Shown piece by piece: positions 1 to 9,217 of a stretch of 64,000 nt of DNA. Source of the stretch: Rhodocollybia butyracea (lineage: Eukaryota > Basidiomycota > Agaricomycetes > Agaricales > Omphalotaceae); the NCBI GenBank assembly GCA_015501585.1, contig JADNRY010000147.1, positions 94,355-158,354 of the forward strand, read 5' to 3'. How positions within the stretch are numbered: position 1 is the first letter of the stretch; every line of letters begins with the position of its first letter. Under the pieces are notes generated by a model. That model saw only the letters and a program-made list of their open reading frames with translations, did not search any database and was not told the DNA's origin. The translations under genes were made by a program, and so were the position numbers.

Positions 1-171
1 CCTAGAGACTTATTCCACTGAGTGCGTAAGATTATTGACCTTTCGTAACTGAATCTACTAAGTCAGCACAGAGACAGATTAGCCCCATCATTGTAATTTC
101 GTTAAAAAAATACATCAGTTCACACAACTTTTCGAGAAGTAATGTTTCTGCGGGGGCACTTGTAAGCTTAA

Positions 172-728
172 GTCGTGAGTCAAACTGCCGAAGATCCGCC
201 TACTACTTATTGCCAGGAGGTCATCTTGCTTTACGCATCAAGCGGAATGATCTTGTTACGTACTATCCGACCCAACCGGCCAAAGCTGACTCTCGCTTCC
301 TAAATAGGAACTAGGAAATAGGAGATTCCGTGATAGGAATTCGTCTTCTCTTGCAACAGTTCGGATGAGCACAAAAGATCCGTCAGCAAAGGAGACAATG
401 AAAATAACGATGTAAAGACTGTTGTATAATTATTGACTCTGCACTGATATTGTAGACAGAACAGCGTACGCGCGCCTATTAGTTCGATGTCAAAGCGGAA
501 AGTGATATAAATGTAGAAAGTACGTAGCAAGCTATGTCAAAGCTAAGTCATAGTGAGTTCAGGCTAAGCTTTATTGGTAGAAGTTCAGGTCAAGGACTAT
601 TAGTAGACATCGTTAGTACTATGTTCAAATCCCCAAAGGCAACTTTTAGAGAACCGGCTCGCCTTCTCCGAGTCCGACTTTGTACTTCGCACGCTGCCCA
701 TGCCAAACTGACAATCGCCAGCAGTCAA
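172..728 (+). repeat. dispersed repeat, left half (split copy)
   Basis: This stretch matches 4231-4680 in short, clearly collinear blocks separated by indels: GTGAGTCAAAYTGCCGAAG near the start, CAGGAGG, GCATCAAG, CGGCCAAAGCTG, AGTGAGTTCAGG, ATTAGTAGA and CTTCTCCGA...GACTTTGT. The matching right half lies at 2393-2500, on the other side of the UbiA gene. The element class is unknown: no terminal repeats or coding capacity are seen. Confidence 0.6.
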
Positions 729-729
729 A

Positions 730-750
730 GATCATTAATCATTAATGATC
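730..750. promoter_or_regulatory. perfect 10-bp inverted repeat before UbiA
   Basis: GATCATTAAT is followed by a single C and then by its exact reverse complement. The palindrome ends 19 bp upstream of the UbiA start codon and sits at the point where the flanking repeat is interrupted. It could be a regulator site or a scar of the event that joined gene and repeat; the sequence alone does not decide. Confidence 0.4.
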
Positions 751-769
751 ATTTATAAACGGGTTTGGG

Positions 770-2189
770 GTGTATGTTTCTGTATCTCGAATGTCGACCT
801 TTACAGATATGTCGAGGCGTTTGGCCAGCCTTCTCTCCATTCCCTCGAAAGAGGAAATCAATGCCTGTTGGGATCTTTGCAGACTAAACAACCATATGGG
901 CTGCTGGACGACGTGGCTTCCGACATGTAAGTCTCGTCTTCGTTATCCTTCAGCATCCTATAACTAGTTGCTTTTCATGTTTAGCTTGGGCACTTGCGAT
1001 GGTGTATCACGCTCAGCCTCAAATTCCAGGCAGCCTCGCTGTGCTTTTGGGTGCAAAGTACCTCGTACTATGTTCTGGAGTCAAATCGCTGGTACGTTGC
1101 GGAGGGAATCTACGCCTGTCCACCAGAATCATTCAATGTTGAATAGATAATGACAATCGACGACGTCCTCGACCACGGTGAGACCTCGGATCACTTTCCT
1201 TTCTGCTCGCACACTCTATTTTTTTCTTTTCCTTCTATGTTTCTGATTTTTGATGCCGAAGCGCTGTCTCCCCCAGATATTGATGCTCAAGTAACTCGTA
1301 CGAAGAGTCGTGCCATTCCAAGAGGATCAATATCTCTCGACCGTGCATGGCTATTCTTTTCTATGCAGATTGTTCTTGGTGTTTACCTTGCTCGAGCTCT
1401 TCTCGATCCTGTCTCGTAAGTATACTCTCAGAATAAGCATACAACAGACTAAACAAAAAACCGTTGGCTTTCAGGAGCGCTTTTGGTCTCGCTGCCTTCC
1501 CAATTTTCATCATCTATCCTACATGCAAGGTGTGTACTGAAAATCAAGTATTTCTGTTTGTTGAACTAACGATAAACACAGCGATGGATGTATTTCGCAC
1601 CTATTCCTTTGGTAAGCCATTGCTGTCGTTTGTCGTTCGAGTCATTTTAACTTTGAAATCAACTAGGGCCTTATGTTCACCGTAGGTGTCTTCATGGGTT
1701 GGAGCACTCTAGACACTACAAGACACATACCATATGAGGTCCTTCTTCCAGTCTTCATTGGCGGGTGTTTCTGGGTTTGGACCTATGAAACAATCTATCA
1801 GCACATGGTGAGCGAGGGAGTTGTTGAAACTCTCTTGAAACCTTGGTTCTTACGTTACCTAGGACAAGGAGGACGATGTCAAAATCGGAATTAAGTCCGC
1901 CGCTTTGCTTTGCGGTAAATATACTCTTTCCGTCTGTTCAGCTACCGCCACGGCCTCCTTTGGGCTCCAGGCGTACGGTGGATATCTCAATGGGCACAGC
2001 TTACCGTTTTTCGCTGGGCTGTTGGTGGCAGAGGTCCTCCTGATGTCAAAATTGTTGCGAACGAACGTCAACAACCCAGAGGACTGCAAAGACTTTTTCT
2101 TGCAGACACCTTTGATCGGACAAATTATTCTTGCTGGGATTGTAGCCGATGCGGTTATCGCACGAGTCACGAATGGCATTGCTCTTTGA
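770..2189 (+). CDS. UbiA-family prenyltransferase
   Basis: Eight exons (770-926, 985-1091, 1147-1177, 1277-1415, 1475-1529, 1582-1611, 1667-1807, 1863-2189) join in frame to 328 residues. UbiA enzymes are multi-pass membrane proteins that transfer an isoprenoid diphosphate to an aromatic or other acceptor, using two Asp-rich motifs and Mg2+. The first motif is visible as TIDDVLDHDID followed by RTKSRAIPRG; the second reads YETIYQHMDKEDD, with Glu where Asp is commoner. Many hydrophobic segments follow. No mitochondrial leader of the COQ2 kind is seen: the protein begins only about 28 residues before the first family motif. It is therefore more likely a secondary-metabolism prenyltransferase than the ubiquinone enzyme, though that is inference. 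ATG at 791 is an alternative start. An ICMT-like methyltransferase gene converges on it. Confidence 0.88.
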
Positions 2190-2392
2190 ATCTGTGAATG
2201 TCACCATTCATCCCCCCTGTTGTATGTACTTATTCATGCAGGAATTGTAATACCAGCAATTATGTGGTGTCAAGGGCCGCGTGTCTATTGTATTTTCGCT
2301 GTAGATAGGTACATAGAACATAGCAACTTCAGCAGCAGCTATGATAATGACGACTGTAATCACGTACAAATGAAAGCTCGAAGCTCACAAAT

Positions 2393-2500
2393 GAACGAAT
2401 TGCAGAGAAGACCAAAGGAATGCAGTCGGAAACAGTGACACCGGACGTGGCCAGTGTACTGCACCGTACAACTTGTGTACTAGGTATAGGTGGAGATATT
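2393..2500 (+). repeat. dispersed repeat, right half (split copy)
   Basis: It matches 4683-4780, with GACGAATTGCAGAGA, AAAGGAATGCAGTCGGAAA, CCGGAC and CTTGTG...GTATAGGT in the same order. Together with 172-728 it forms one interrupted copy whose gap holds the UbiA gene. The stretch between the UbiA stop and the methyltransferase stop (2190-2752) holds nothing else I can support. Confidence 0.6.
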
Positions 2501-2752
2501 ATACATGTAATGACTAACTCTCAATGTACGTATGATAACTTCTCGGAGTACATATTGTTATTAGGGTTCATGGAAAATGCCTTCATATATCAGACAAGTT
2601 GGCTTCTTACGAAAGTAGGACAGAGTGTCAGCCTCCGAGAATGGCCAGCTGGTTTACAGTATATCCATAATATATTTGGATTTGGGTTCTTTGCCCCGTT
2701 TAATTAGTCTCGTACTATGCCCAGCATATGACCCTCCCGGCTCCAAGCTCCT

Positions 2753-3650
2753 TCAGTAAACCCAAGGTATCAGTAAGTTCGTTCGCGATGCCCATTCAGT
2801 CCATTGGCCACCAAATTCATTACGCAAAAGCATATCTTCTGTGTATGCTCGTTGCACTACACCAATCCCTGTCAAGCAACTTGTGAGTAGTCCAAACACT
2901 CCTGATTAGTTTCTACTAACGCACCTCCAATTCCCAGCCATGCAGCAAAAACAGCGACAAGTGCTTTTCCTTCCCAATGATCGAGGATTTCACCAAGTCT
3001 TGTCCACGATGCTGGCCCGCTTTGCCAGATAAAGACTCCACCAATAATAAGAAGTATACCAGAGTACGAAGGATGTCTAATAACGCACATGGTCATAGCC
3101 GTGGCCCATAAGAATCCTTGATGGATCTTTGAAAGAATGACTTACCTCACGATCGAATACGGACCACTGGTTATTAGCTTGTGGTCCTTTTGTACGGAGA
3201 TCTCGTATGTGAACATCTTCCCAAGTGTTCTATAACAAAACCATCGTAACACGGCTCCTGCAATAACTAGCCCAGTACCCAACAGGAACTGTGGGCCTAA
3301 CTCCCCAACCTTACGACAGTCTCCATACGGGATAAGATTTTCTAAGATTCTGCGTGAATATTTCCAAGATGGCATATCTCTTGCCAGGATGATTGCTATC
3401 TCTGCTCCACCAATAATCCAGACTACTGCCTATTATGAACGTGATGAGAAAGATTATCGACGACGGCATGAAAGATCACTTTTTGGACTATGGCCACAAC
3501 AGTGATATGGCGAAATAATGTCTTTTCCACAAAACCAGCCTCATAATTGCGTGGTGTAGTTGGTGCACGATTAGGTTTGGTGAAGGCTTTGTGATGCAGT
3601 GCAGCTGCAGAGAAGATTAACGGAATAGAAATGATACCAGACGTCGCCAT
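2753..3650 (-). CDS. ICMT-like (isoprenylcysteine carboxyl methyltransferase family) membrane methyltransferase
   Basis: Four exons (3480-3650, 3146-3429, 2925-3076, 2753-2856 on the minus strand) give 236 residues. ICMT enzymes transfer methyl from S-adenosylmethionine to prenylated cysteine in the ER membrane. The catalytic region is recognisable: GPYSIVRHPSYSG with the family RHPxYxG motif, hydrophobic helices, then LLRNEFGGQWTEW near the C-terminus, where the family has EFGxEWxxW. Residues 1-20 form a hydrophobic start and the protein is near the usual length. Mushrooms carry many divergent paralogues of this family, so the substrate may not be a CaaX protein. It lies tail to tail with the UbiA prenyltransferase gene, which is suggestive of a joint prenyl pathway but not proof. 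Confidence 0.87.
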
Positions 3651-4230
3651 ATCCAGTGTTGTGGGGGAATGCTTTTTTTTTTCGTTTATATAAATACCGT
3701 GAGTCGCCAGTACCAGGAGTCGCGAGTGCTATTCTGCCGGTGGACTCACTTATCATGGGTGAATTAGGTATGGTCTGTTATTGTCCGGATCCATTTAACA
3801 TTATCGCCATCTAGGTCAATCCAAGTGCAGCACCAGCCTAGCTCCATTAGCACTCCTCTGATGTCAACCAAATCGTATGCTGAGCAGACCGCCCTTCGCT
3901 ACCACCTTCTTCCTATTCTGGAAATAGACAAGGTACTTACTAGAGAGTACAGCGTGGTGGTCAACGGTAGAGAAAAAGCTAGTGTAAAAGTAGTGACGCC
4001 GGGCGTATTGAAGAAGAAGCCGGATCTATATTTTTTATTGAAGACATCCCAAACCGGGATATCCGTTCCAGGCGGCACCGTCGAAGCTAAGCTATGAGCG
4101 CTAAAAAGGGCGGGCCTGTGATGATGCTGTTAAAAATGGAGTCTAAGTTTCAGAGTGAGTACACCCGGCGAGGGATCTGACTAGTCTAATTAAGAGTAGC
4201 TGTGGAGGGCCAATGTTCTCGAGCGGGACA
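3651..4230. other. intergenic, nothing recognised
   Basis: This should contain the promoter of the methyltransferase gene on the minus strand. An open frame of 90 codons at 3825-4097 has no family resemblance and I do not call it a gene. Confidence 0.4.
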
Positions 4231-4780
4231 GGCACCTGTGAGTCAAATTGCCGAAGATCCGCCTACTTATTGCCATTTTTGCGACTTTAAATACAGACAC
4301 CATGGATAGAGTCGGCCCGGGTATCAATGGTGTGCCATACAGGAGGCCATTTTTATCATCTCAGTTCACTTGTTTCGCGCATCAAGTGGAAAGATTTGGG
4401 AAAGAACCTGTTACGTATCGGCCAAAGCTGGCTATCACAACTTGTCGCAACTTCCAAAATAGGACATATTCACGGATTCACCGATATAAGGTGCTTAGTG
4501 AGTTCAGGTTATATAAGGATTAGTAGATATGTACTCTGCTTCATATTTCAGGCCCGCATTAGTACGTTCAATCTCCAAAGGTGACCTTGGAAGAACCAGC
4601 TGTTCACCTTCTCCGACTTTGTCAATTGAGAGACAAGTTCGCACGCTCTCAGCCCGTTCTGTTATTGGCTGTCAAATCTGCTCTGTTGACGAATTGCAGA
4701 GATGGTCAAAGGAATGCAGTCGGAAAGGATACCGGACCTGGTAACCATACTTGAACTTGTGCAAGTATAGGTAGGTGGAA
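4231..4780 (+). repeat. dispersed repeat, contiguous copy
   Basis: This is the uninterrupted version of the repeat that flanks the UbiA gene (172-728 plus 2393-2500). It carries both halves with only a few bases between them, so the 1.66 kb holding UbiA is extra in the other copy or has been lost from this one. The stretch 4781-5078 holds nothing recognised. Confidence 0.6.
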
Positions 4781-5078
4781 ACAACCTACAGGAATACGCA
4801 ACACCGCTCGTTCTGGTCAGAAAATTAGTCATTTGAAAGTTCATCGATAACTATAGTAGATACATCAATATCCATCAAGATAGCTTTTATCTAGAAATTC
4901 TATATATGATACAAGCACTAAACATGTGAGTATAGTAGCGTCTTGAACCAGTTCAAAGCCGTAGCATTACCGTATAGTGGATGTAGTAGTAGTCATGTTC
5001 ATCCGTTGTCTTTGTCCTTGTCTTTATAAATAAATTACCACGCCAGGGCTCTTATCATATCGCAATGAAAGCGCTATT

Positions 5079-6866
5079 TCATAGGATGAGCGATACCAGT
5101 ATCACCACACCCGAAGTTAAGATCATCGTCATGATTGTTATCGGGGAACCGATTATTATGGAGGACGCGGACGAATGTGAGGTCGAGGATGAGGGCGAGC
5201 TGGGCTGAGTATTCGACGTTCCTATAGCCGATTCTGTAAAAGATAGGGAAGGGAGGGTAGGCAACGCAGAGAGGGGAATGGAATTAACGGGAGAGGATTG
5301 ATTGGAAAGGGGCGGGAGAAGGAGAGAGAAAAAGAAAGGATACACCTCAATAACCGATACAAGAAATCCCAAATCGTGACAGGACGTACGTATAGCATCG
5401 ATCAGCGTATCATTCAAATCCCCAGCAGCGTCCCACATTGAAAACCCACCAAGCCCGCTATTTTTGATGAAAGCGCCCTACGTATGGGGGAACGAAATGA
5501 ACAAGGTTAAAAACGCAAATGGTCAGTATTGAACTCACCTTGAGCGCAAACGATTCTGGGTTATCGAATGAGATGAACGTCTGATTGGATTTGTTGTATA
5601 CAAAGGGCTACTCGGAAAAACAATGAATTAGTAGGATATTCCAACACACAGTGCTAACCACACTCACCGTCTGACTGCAATTGTCAAACACATAAGCGAT
5701 CCCACTCTGAGGCGTTCCATCTACATTTATATATCCTTCATCAACTAGACCCCAATAATTATAGACTCCACTGGGACCAGAAAAGTTCCCGCAAAAGTCA
5801 ACGCCTCCAATTCCATCCCATATATCACCAAGATGTTCAGAGCTTAGGTTGAATGGGGGATAAATGTTTGTGATATTGGAAGACGAAGCAGATTGAATGA
5901 CATCACTCTCCGAGGCCACGAACGAATGACCATACGAAGCGATCCCGAGCAGGATTTGACTTGCAGGCATTTTGGCATCCGTCCAAGCTTTGACCGCAGA
6001 CATGGCAGAGCCAATCTGGTCACTACTAGGCGCACAGGAATCGCTTAGTGGGGAGTTCGGTCCGGCGTGATTAGATAGAGTGTTGTAAACGTCGTAGTTC
6101 ATGATAGCAATAAAATCGAGGACTTGGCCGAACGGGGAAACGTCTGTTAATGGGGTGCCAGTCGTATCGTTCCAAGGTAAGACGTAGGTTGCTGCTGATA
6201 GGATTAGCTTGGAGCCAACAGAATCTTGACGAAGTTCTTGTAAGAAGGACAAGAAGTTAGACGTGTCGTTCGAGTTGGCGGTATTGCAGCCGATGGATTT
6301 GGAGTTGGAACCAGGGAATTCCCAACTGAGGTCAATGAGTACTATGTCAAGACGTGGGTGAACTGAGTACATACTCAAAATCCAATCCATCCAGACTGTA
6401 GTTCTGCGCCAGCGTTGTTACAGTTTTGACGAATGCAGTTCGGTTTTCCGCTGAACCCACGTTGGTGCTGAAAAATTGCGAGCCACCCCAGCCTCCGATG
6501 GACAGTGCCGCCTTGACATTCTGTGCGGTACCATTAGCGGAAGGTTGAAGATTTGATTCCCAATACTAACATTCTGATGAGCCATTTGCACGAATTGCGG
6601 TAACAGTTGTTTGTCCGAGTCTGCCAAAAACAGTGTATTGACATCCGGAGTTGTTGTCCTGGGAAGCTTTAGTTCAGTGTCACAATCAAAAGGAAGGCAA
6701 CAACTTACGCAAAAGCATAAGTTAGCTGGGTGTATTTTGACCAGCTAACTTGGCTCAGAGGGAATCCCGTCTGCCATCCAGCATACCAGGCAATTGAACG
6801 TAATGAAGAGTCGTTGGCGCTCGTAGCTGCAGCGAGAAGTAAAAAGCAAAGCAAAGCAGTTAACAT
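5079..6866 (-). CDS. GH18 chitinase, secreted and probably GPI-anchored
   Basis: Seven exons (6709-6866, 6571-6658, 6375-6520, 5668-6325, 5539-5607, 5390-5477, 5079-5233) give 453 residues. GH18 enzymes hydrolyse chitin; fungal cell-wall forms act in remodelling and autolysis. The N-terminus is a clear signal peptide (MLTALLCFLLLAATSA). SIGGWGG, the catalytic LDGLDFDWEFPG (DGxDxDxE with Glu as acid/base), AIMNYDVY, and GGFSMWDAAGDLND at the end of the barrel are all present. A Ser/Thr/Pro-rich linker and a hydrophobic end (TSGVVILVSLIL) suggest a GPI signal. The last intron (5234-5389, 156 nt) is a multiple of three with no stop, so its retention would add 52 residues. A TATA-like sequence lies about 100 bp upstream. 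Confidence 0.92.
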
Positions 6867-6962
6867 GATGAGAGTCGAGAGTTAACTGCTGACGCGCTGA
6901 CGAGTGGAGATATATTCGTACGAAGCCGCTCAGAATCTCCAATACCAACAATTCCGGGAATC

Positions 6963-6972
6963 TTTATATATA
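6963..6972 (-). promoter_or_regulatory. TATA-like element of the chitinase gene
   Basis: On the minus strand the sequence reads TATATATAAA about 97 bp before the chitinase ATG, a plausible core-promoter distance. The rest of 6867-7337 holds nothing else recognised. Confidence 0.4.
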
Positions 6973-7337
6973 GTGCTTATAATTAGTTACGTGTATTACA
7001 TATGACGAAAAAGACTCACAAAGAGAAAGAAAAGATCAAGTAAATAGCTACCCGGGAAACAGCCTTGATCTTGCAAGGAGATGATGAAAATGAAGAAGAA
7101 GAAACGCTGGCTTCATGTATTCATCGGTTTGTGGCACAGCGGAAAGATCGGGCAACAGGCCGGCATCAATAATGATTGTTTCACACGAACTCCTCTTTCG
7201 TCGAACCTCTTACAGGAAAAGCTGTGGAAAAGCAAGTTCATCATTGGCACTTTCGTACTGCATCATTGATAGGGGAAGCTGTGGAAAGCTTGATAACTCC
7301 GCGAAAGCTTCACCGTTCATGAAGCCCCCCAACCAAA

Positions 7338-7866
7338 ATGTCCTCAGGAGCAAGTGAAATCTACGCTCGTTTACTGCTACCTCGAAAGCATGGGTACCCG
7401 CTGTGGCGCCCAGAGCCCAACGAGCTTTTGCCCCTTGAATACCAAGATGAAGGTATTCGGATTGGGGATGTGGGCGTGATCACTGCCGATGGTGCTTTCG
7501 ACTTCCTCTTCAATGTGTTCTTGCCTAAGGACCATGTCATCAATCAATGGAATCGAGCCGTTCCAGAAGGATTTACTCCCCTTCCATGGGATTCACGACA
7601 AGTCAATCGTAGCTCCCATCTGCATTGTCCAGGTGTCTCGATATCTAGTTCTGGTGCCCAATGCTATGATCTTAGCATACAGGCCTCTGCGTAGGTTCCG
7701 TGAGTTGTCATTCGTCATCTATGACCGAGCTCAATTCAACTGACCTGTTTCTTAAAATTGTCTCCAATATCTGTTGGAGGAGGGCTTAGAATCAAATTTC
7801 AGCAATCCCAAGGAGCACTGCTAATGCTTCGTAGTGGTGCTTCAAGGCAGGACTACCAGAATCTCA
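7338..7866 (+). pseudogene. 5' remnant of an Agaricomycete protein of unknown function
   Basis: The start MSSGASEIYARLLLPRKHG, the following GYPLWRPEPNE and VGVITADGAFDFLFNV, and VPEGFTPLPW resemble the opening of an uncharacterised protein family that I know from many mushroom genomes. Later pieces of the same family can be read with difficulty (GGGLRIKFQQSQGALLML at 7777-7830), but no set of consensus splice sites joins them in frame. Similarity stops at about 7866, where WOPR-family sequence begins. The normal C-terminal part is missing. I read this as a truncated gene fused to the next remnant. Function unknown. Confidence 0.5.
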
Positions 7867-7868
7867 GA

Positions 7869-8768
7869 GTGTCATCTTTTACGCAGTTTCTCTCAATTTA
7901 CTGCCTCTGGTCACTAGGGGTTTGAATACTGAGGAGCGGCGATTGATTGCACCGGGATCCTGTTATGTATGGCAAGAGCGTCAGTCCTATACGTCTAGTG
8001 GCGGTTTGCTTCTTGCTAATATACTCTCTGCTTCAGGTGGCTCCAATTCTGAGAATACTGGGGTGTGTTGCCACCCATTGGCCCTCGAATTTTGTTACTG
8101 ACCTTTCTGCTTCAGCTTGGCATAGAGCGGTGGACAGATAGTACGAAATAACTTTTTTTCAGAATGTGTCAGAGTCTTGATAAATCCGGTGGGGCCCATC
8201 AAGCGTCAAAGACGTGAGCGACAACCCCCCTAACGTTCAAGAAAAATCCTAGGAATTTCTAGTTTATCGGGAGAAAAACCCTGATGCGGCAGACCTCGAG
8301 CTAATTAGCGAGTAAGTTATTCTCTTACCTGATTCTGCCCCAGGCTAAATTTTTCTCATTAGATCGTCACCTACGAGAGGCTCACCTTCCCCTCGCCCGT
8401 TGTTGATTAAGCAAACGTACAGCGTGTTCGTGGAGACCCCCAGTGGACAGCGTAAATGGCATCTCAGTCAGTAAAAGCCGCATCAGAAGTCCGACTCGCA
8501 CAACTCACCCCCATCAACAGTTGCTTATTTCGATGAAGAGTCGCTTCCACATTTACACACCGTGGATGAATTTCCTCGTCTCGCCTCGCTTCCTGTCCCG
8601 CATGGAAAATATAAAAGTGCCCGGTCACCGACAAAAGGTCGACCAGACCACATATTCAACCCCGACCAGGATGCAGATTTTCCTCACAAACTCGCAGTGT
8701 CCAACTACTGGGATCCTACTGTTGTGGAATCAAGAGCACTGACAACAAGCTTTTCTGAAGAGAAATGA
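7869..8768 (+). pseudogene. decapitated Gti1/Pac2 (WOPR) regulator remnant
   Basis: Compared with the two intact WOPR genes in this window, it begins in mid-domain (VIFYAVSLNLLPLVTRGLN, where the intact gene has LFHAVSLNLLPMVARRLD) and lacks the first ~20 residues and the start codon. Intron positions are otherwise conserved: after WQE, after NTG, after VKD, after ISE and after WHL. An insertion of about 36 bp near 8143-8180, following GIERWTDST, introduces a TAA. The C-terminal part (LIKQTYSVFVETPSGQRKWHL, then HGKYKSARS) is clean and ends at 8768. WOPR proteins are fungal DNA-binding regulators; this copy should not make one. Confidence 0.7.
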
Positions 8769-9217
8769 GAATCGCATGGAGAGAATTGTTATGCATCATA
8801 TGAGGCAGTCGTACGAGAACGAGATGAGAATATCAACGAGAGCGCACTTATTTATACATACTTACTGAAACAAGTGGCATTCATGCGTGCACTGGCGCGT
8901 AGTAGGATCAGCAAACTTTTAGTCTATCCTCACCTTTCTGAATAAAAGAAAACTCATGTCACGGCAAATACCACGACTTCATTTATCTACTAGTAGCTCC
9001 CTCTGGAACTCTATCTTTATCTTGAGTCTGCCACGGATCGGTTCCAGCTATCCGTTGCTTGAAATTAGGCTAATTTGCACGCTAGCACGATTTGGCGACA
9101 ATGTTGAGTTGAACTTATAGCGCCGTGAGCTGATGCACTAGTACTGATGCCTGTCACATGTTCATCACGCTCTTAACAGCTTCCAAAGTAACTCATCTCT
9201 GCTATCGCTCGCATTCC
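8769..9217. other. intergenic, nothing recognised
   Basis: No gene, tRNA or repeat was recognised. It should contain the promoter of the following 12-exon gene. Confidence 0.4.

Larger units (their letters stand above)
1..769. other. gene-free 5' flank
   Basis: No coding region is supported here; the short open frames show neither family resemblance nor sensible splice sites. The stretch contains the left part of a dispersed repeat (172-728) and ends with a palindrome directly before the UbiA gene. Confidence 0.5.

Noticed and set aside
3825..4097. 90-codon plus-strand frame before the contiguous repeat copy
   Set aside because: No recognisable features and no neighbour that would make sense of it.
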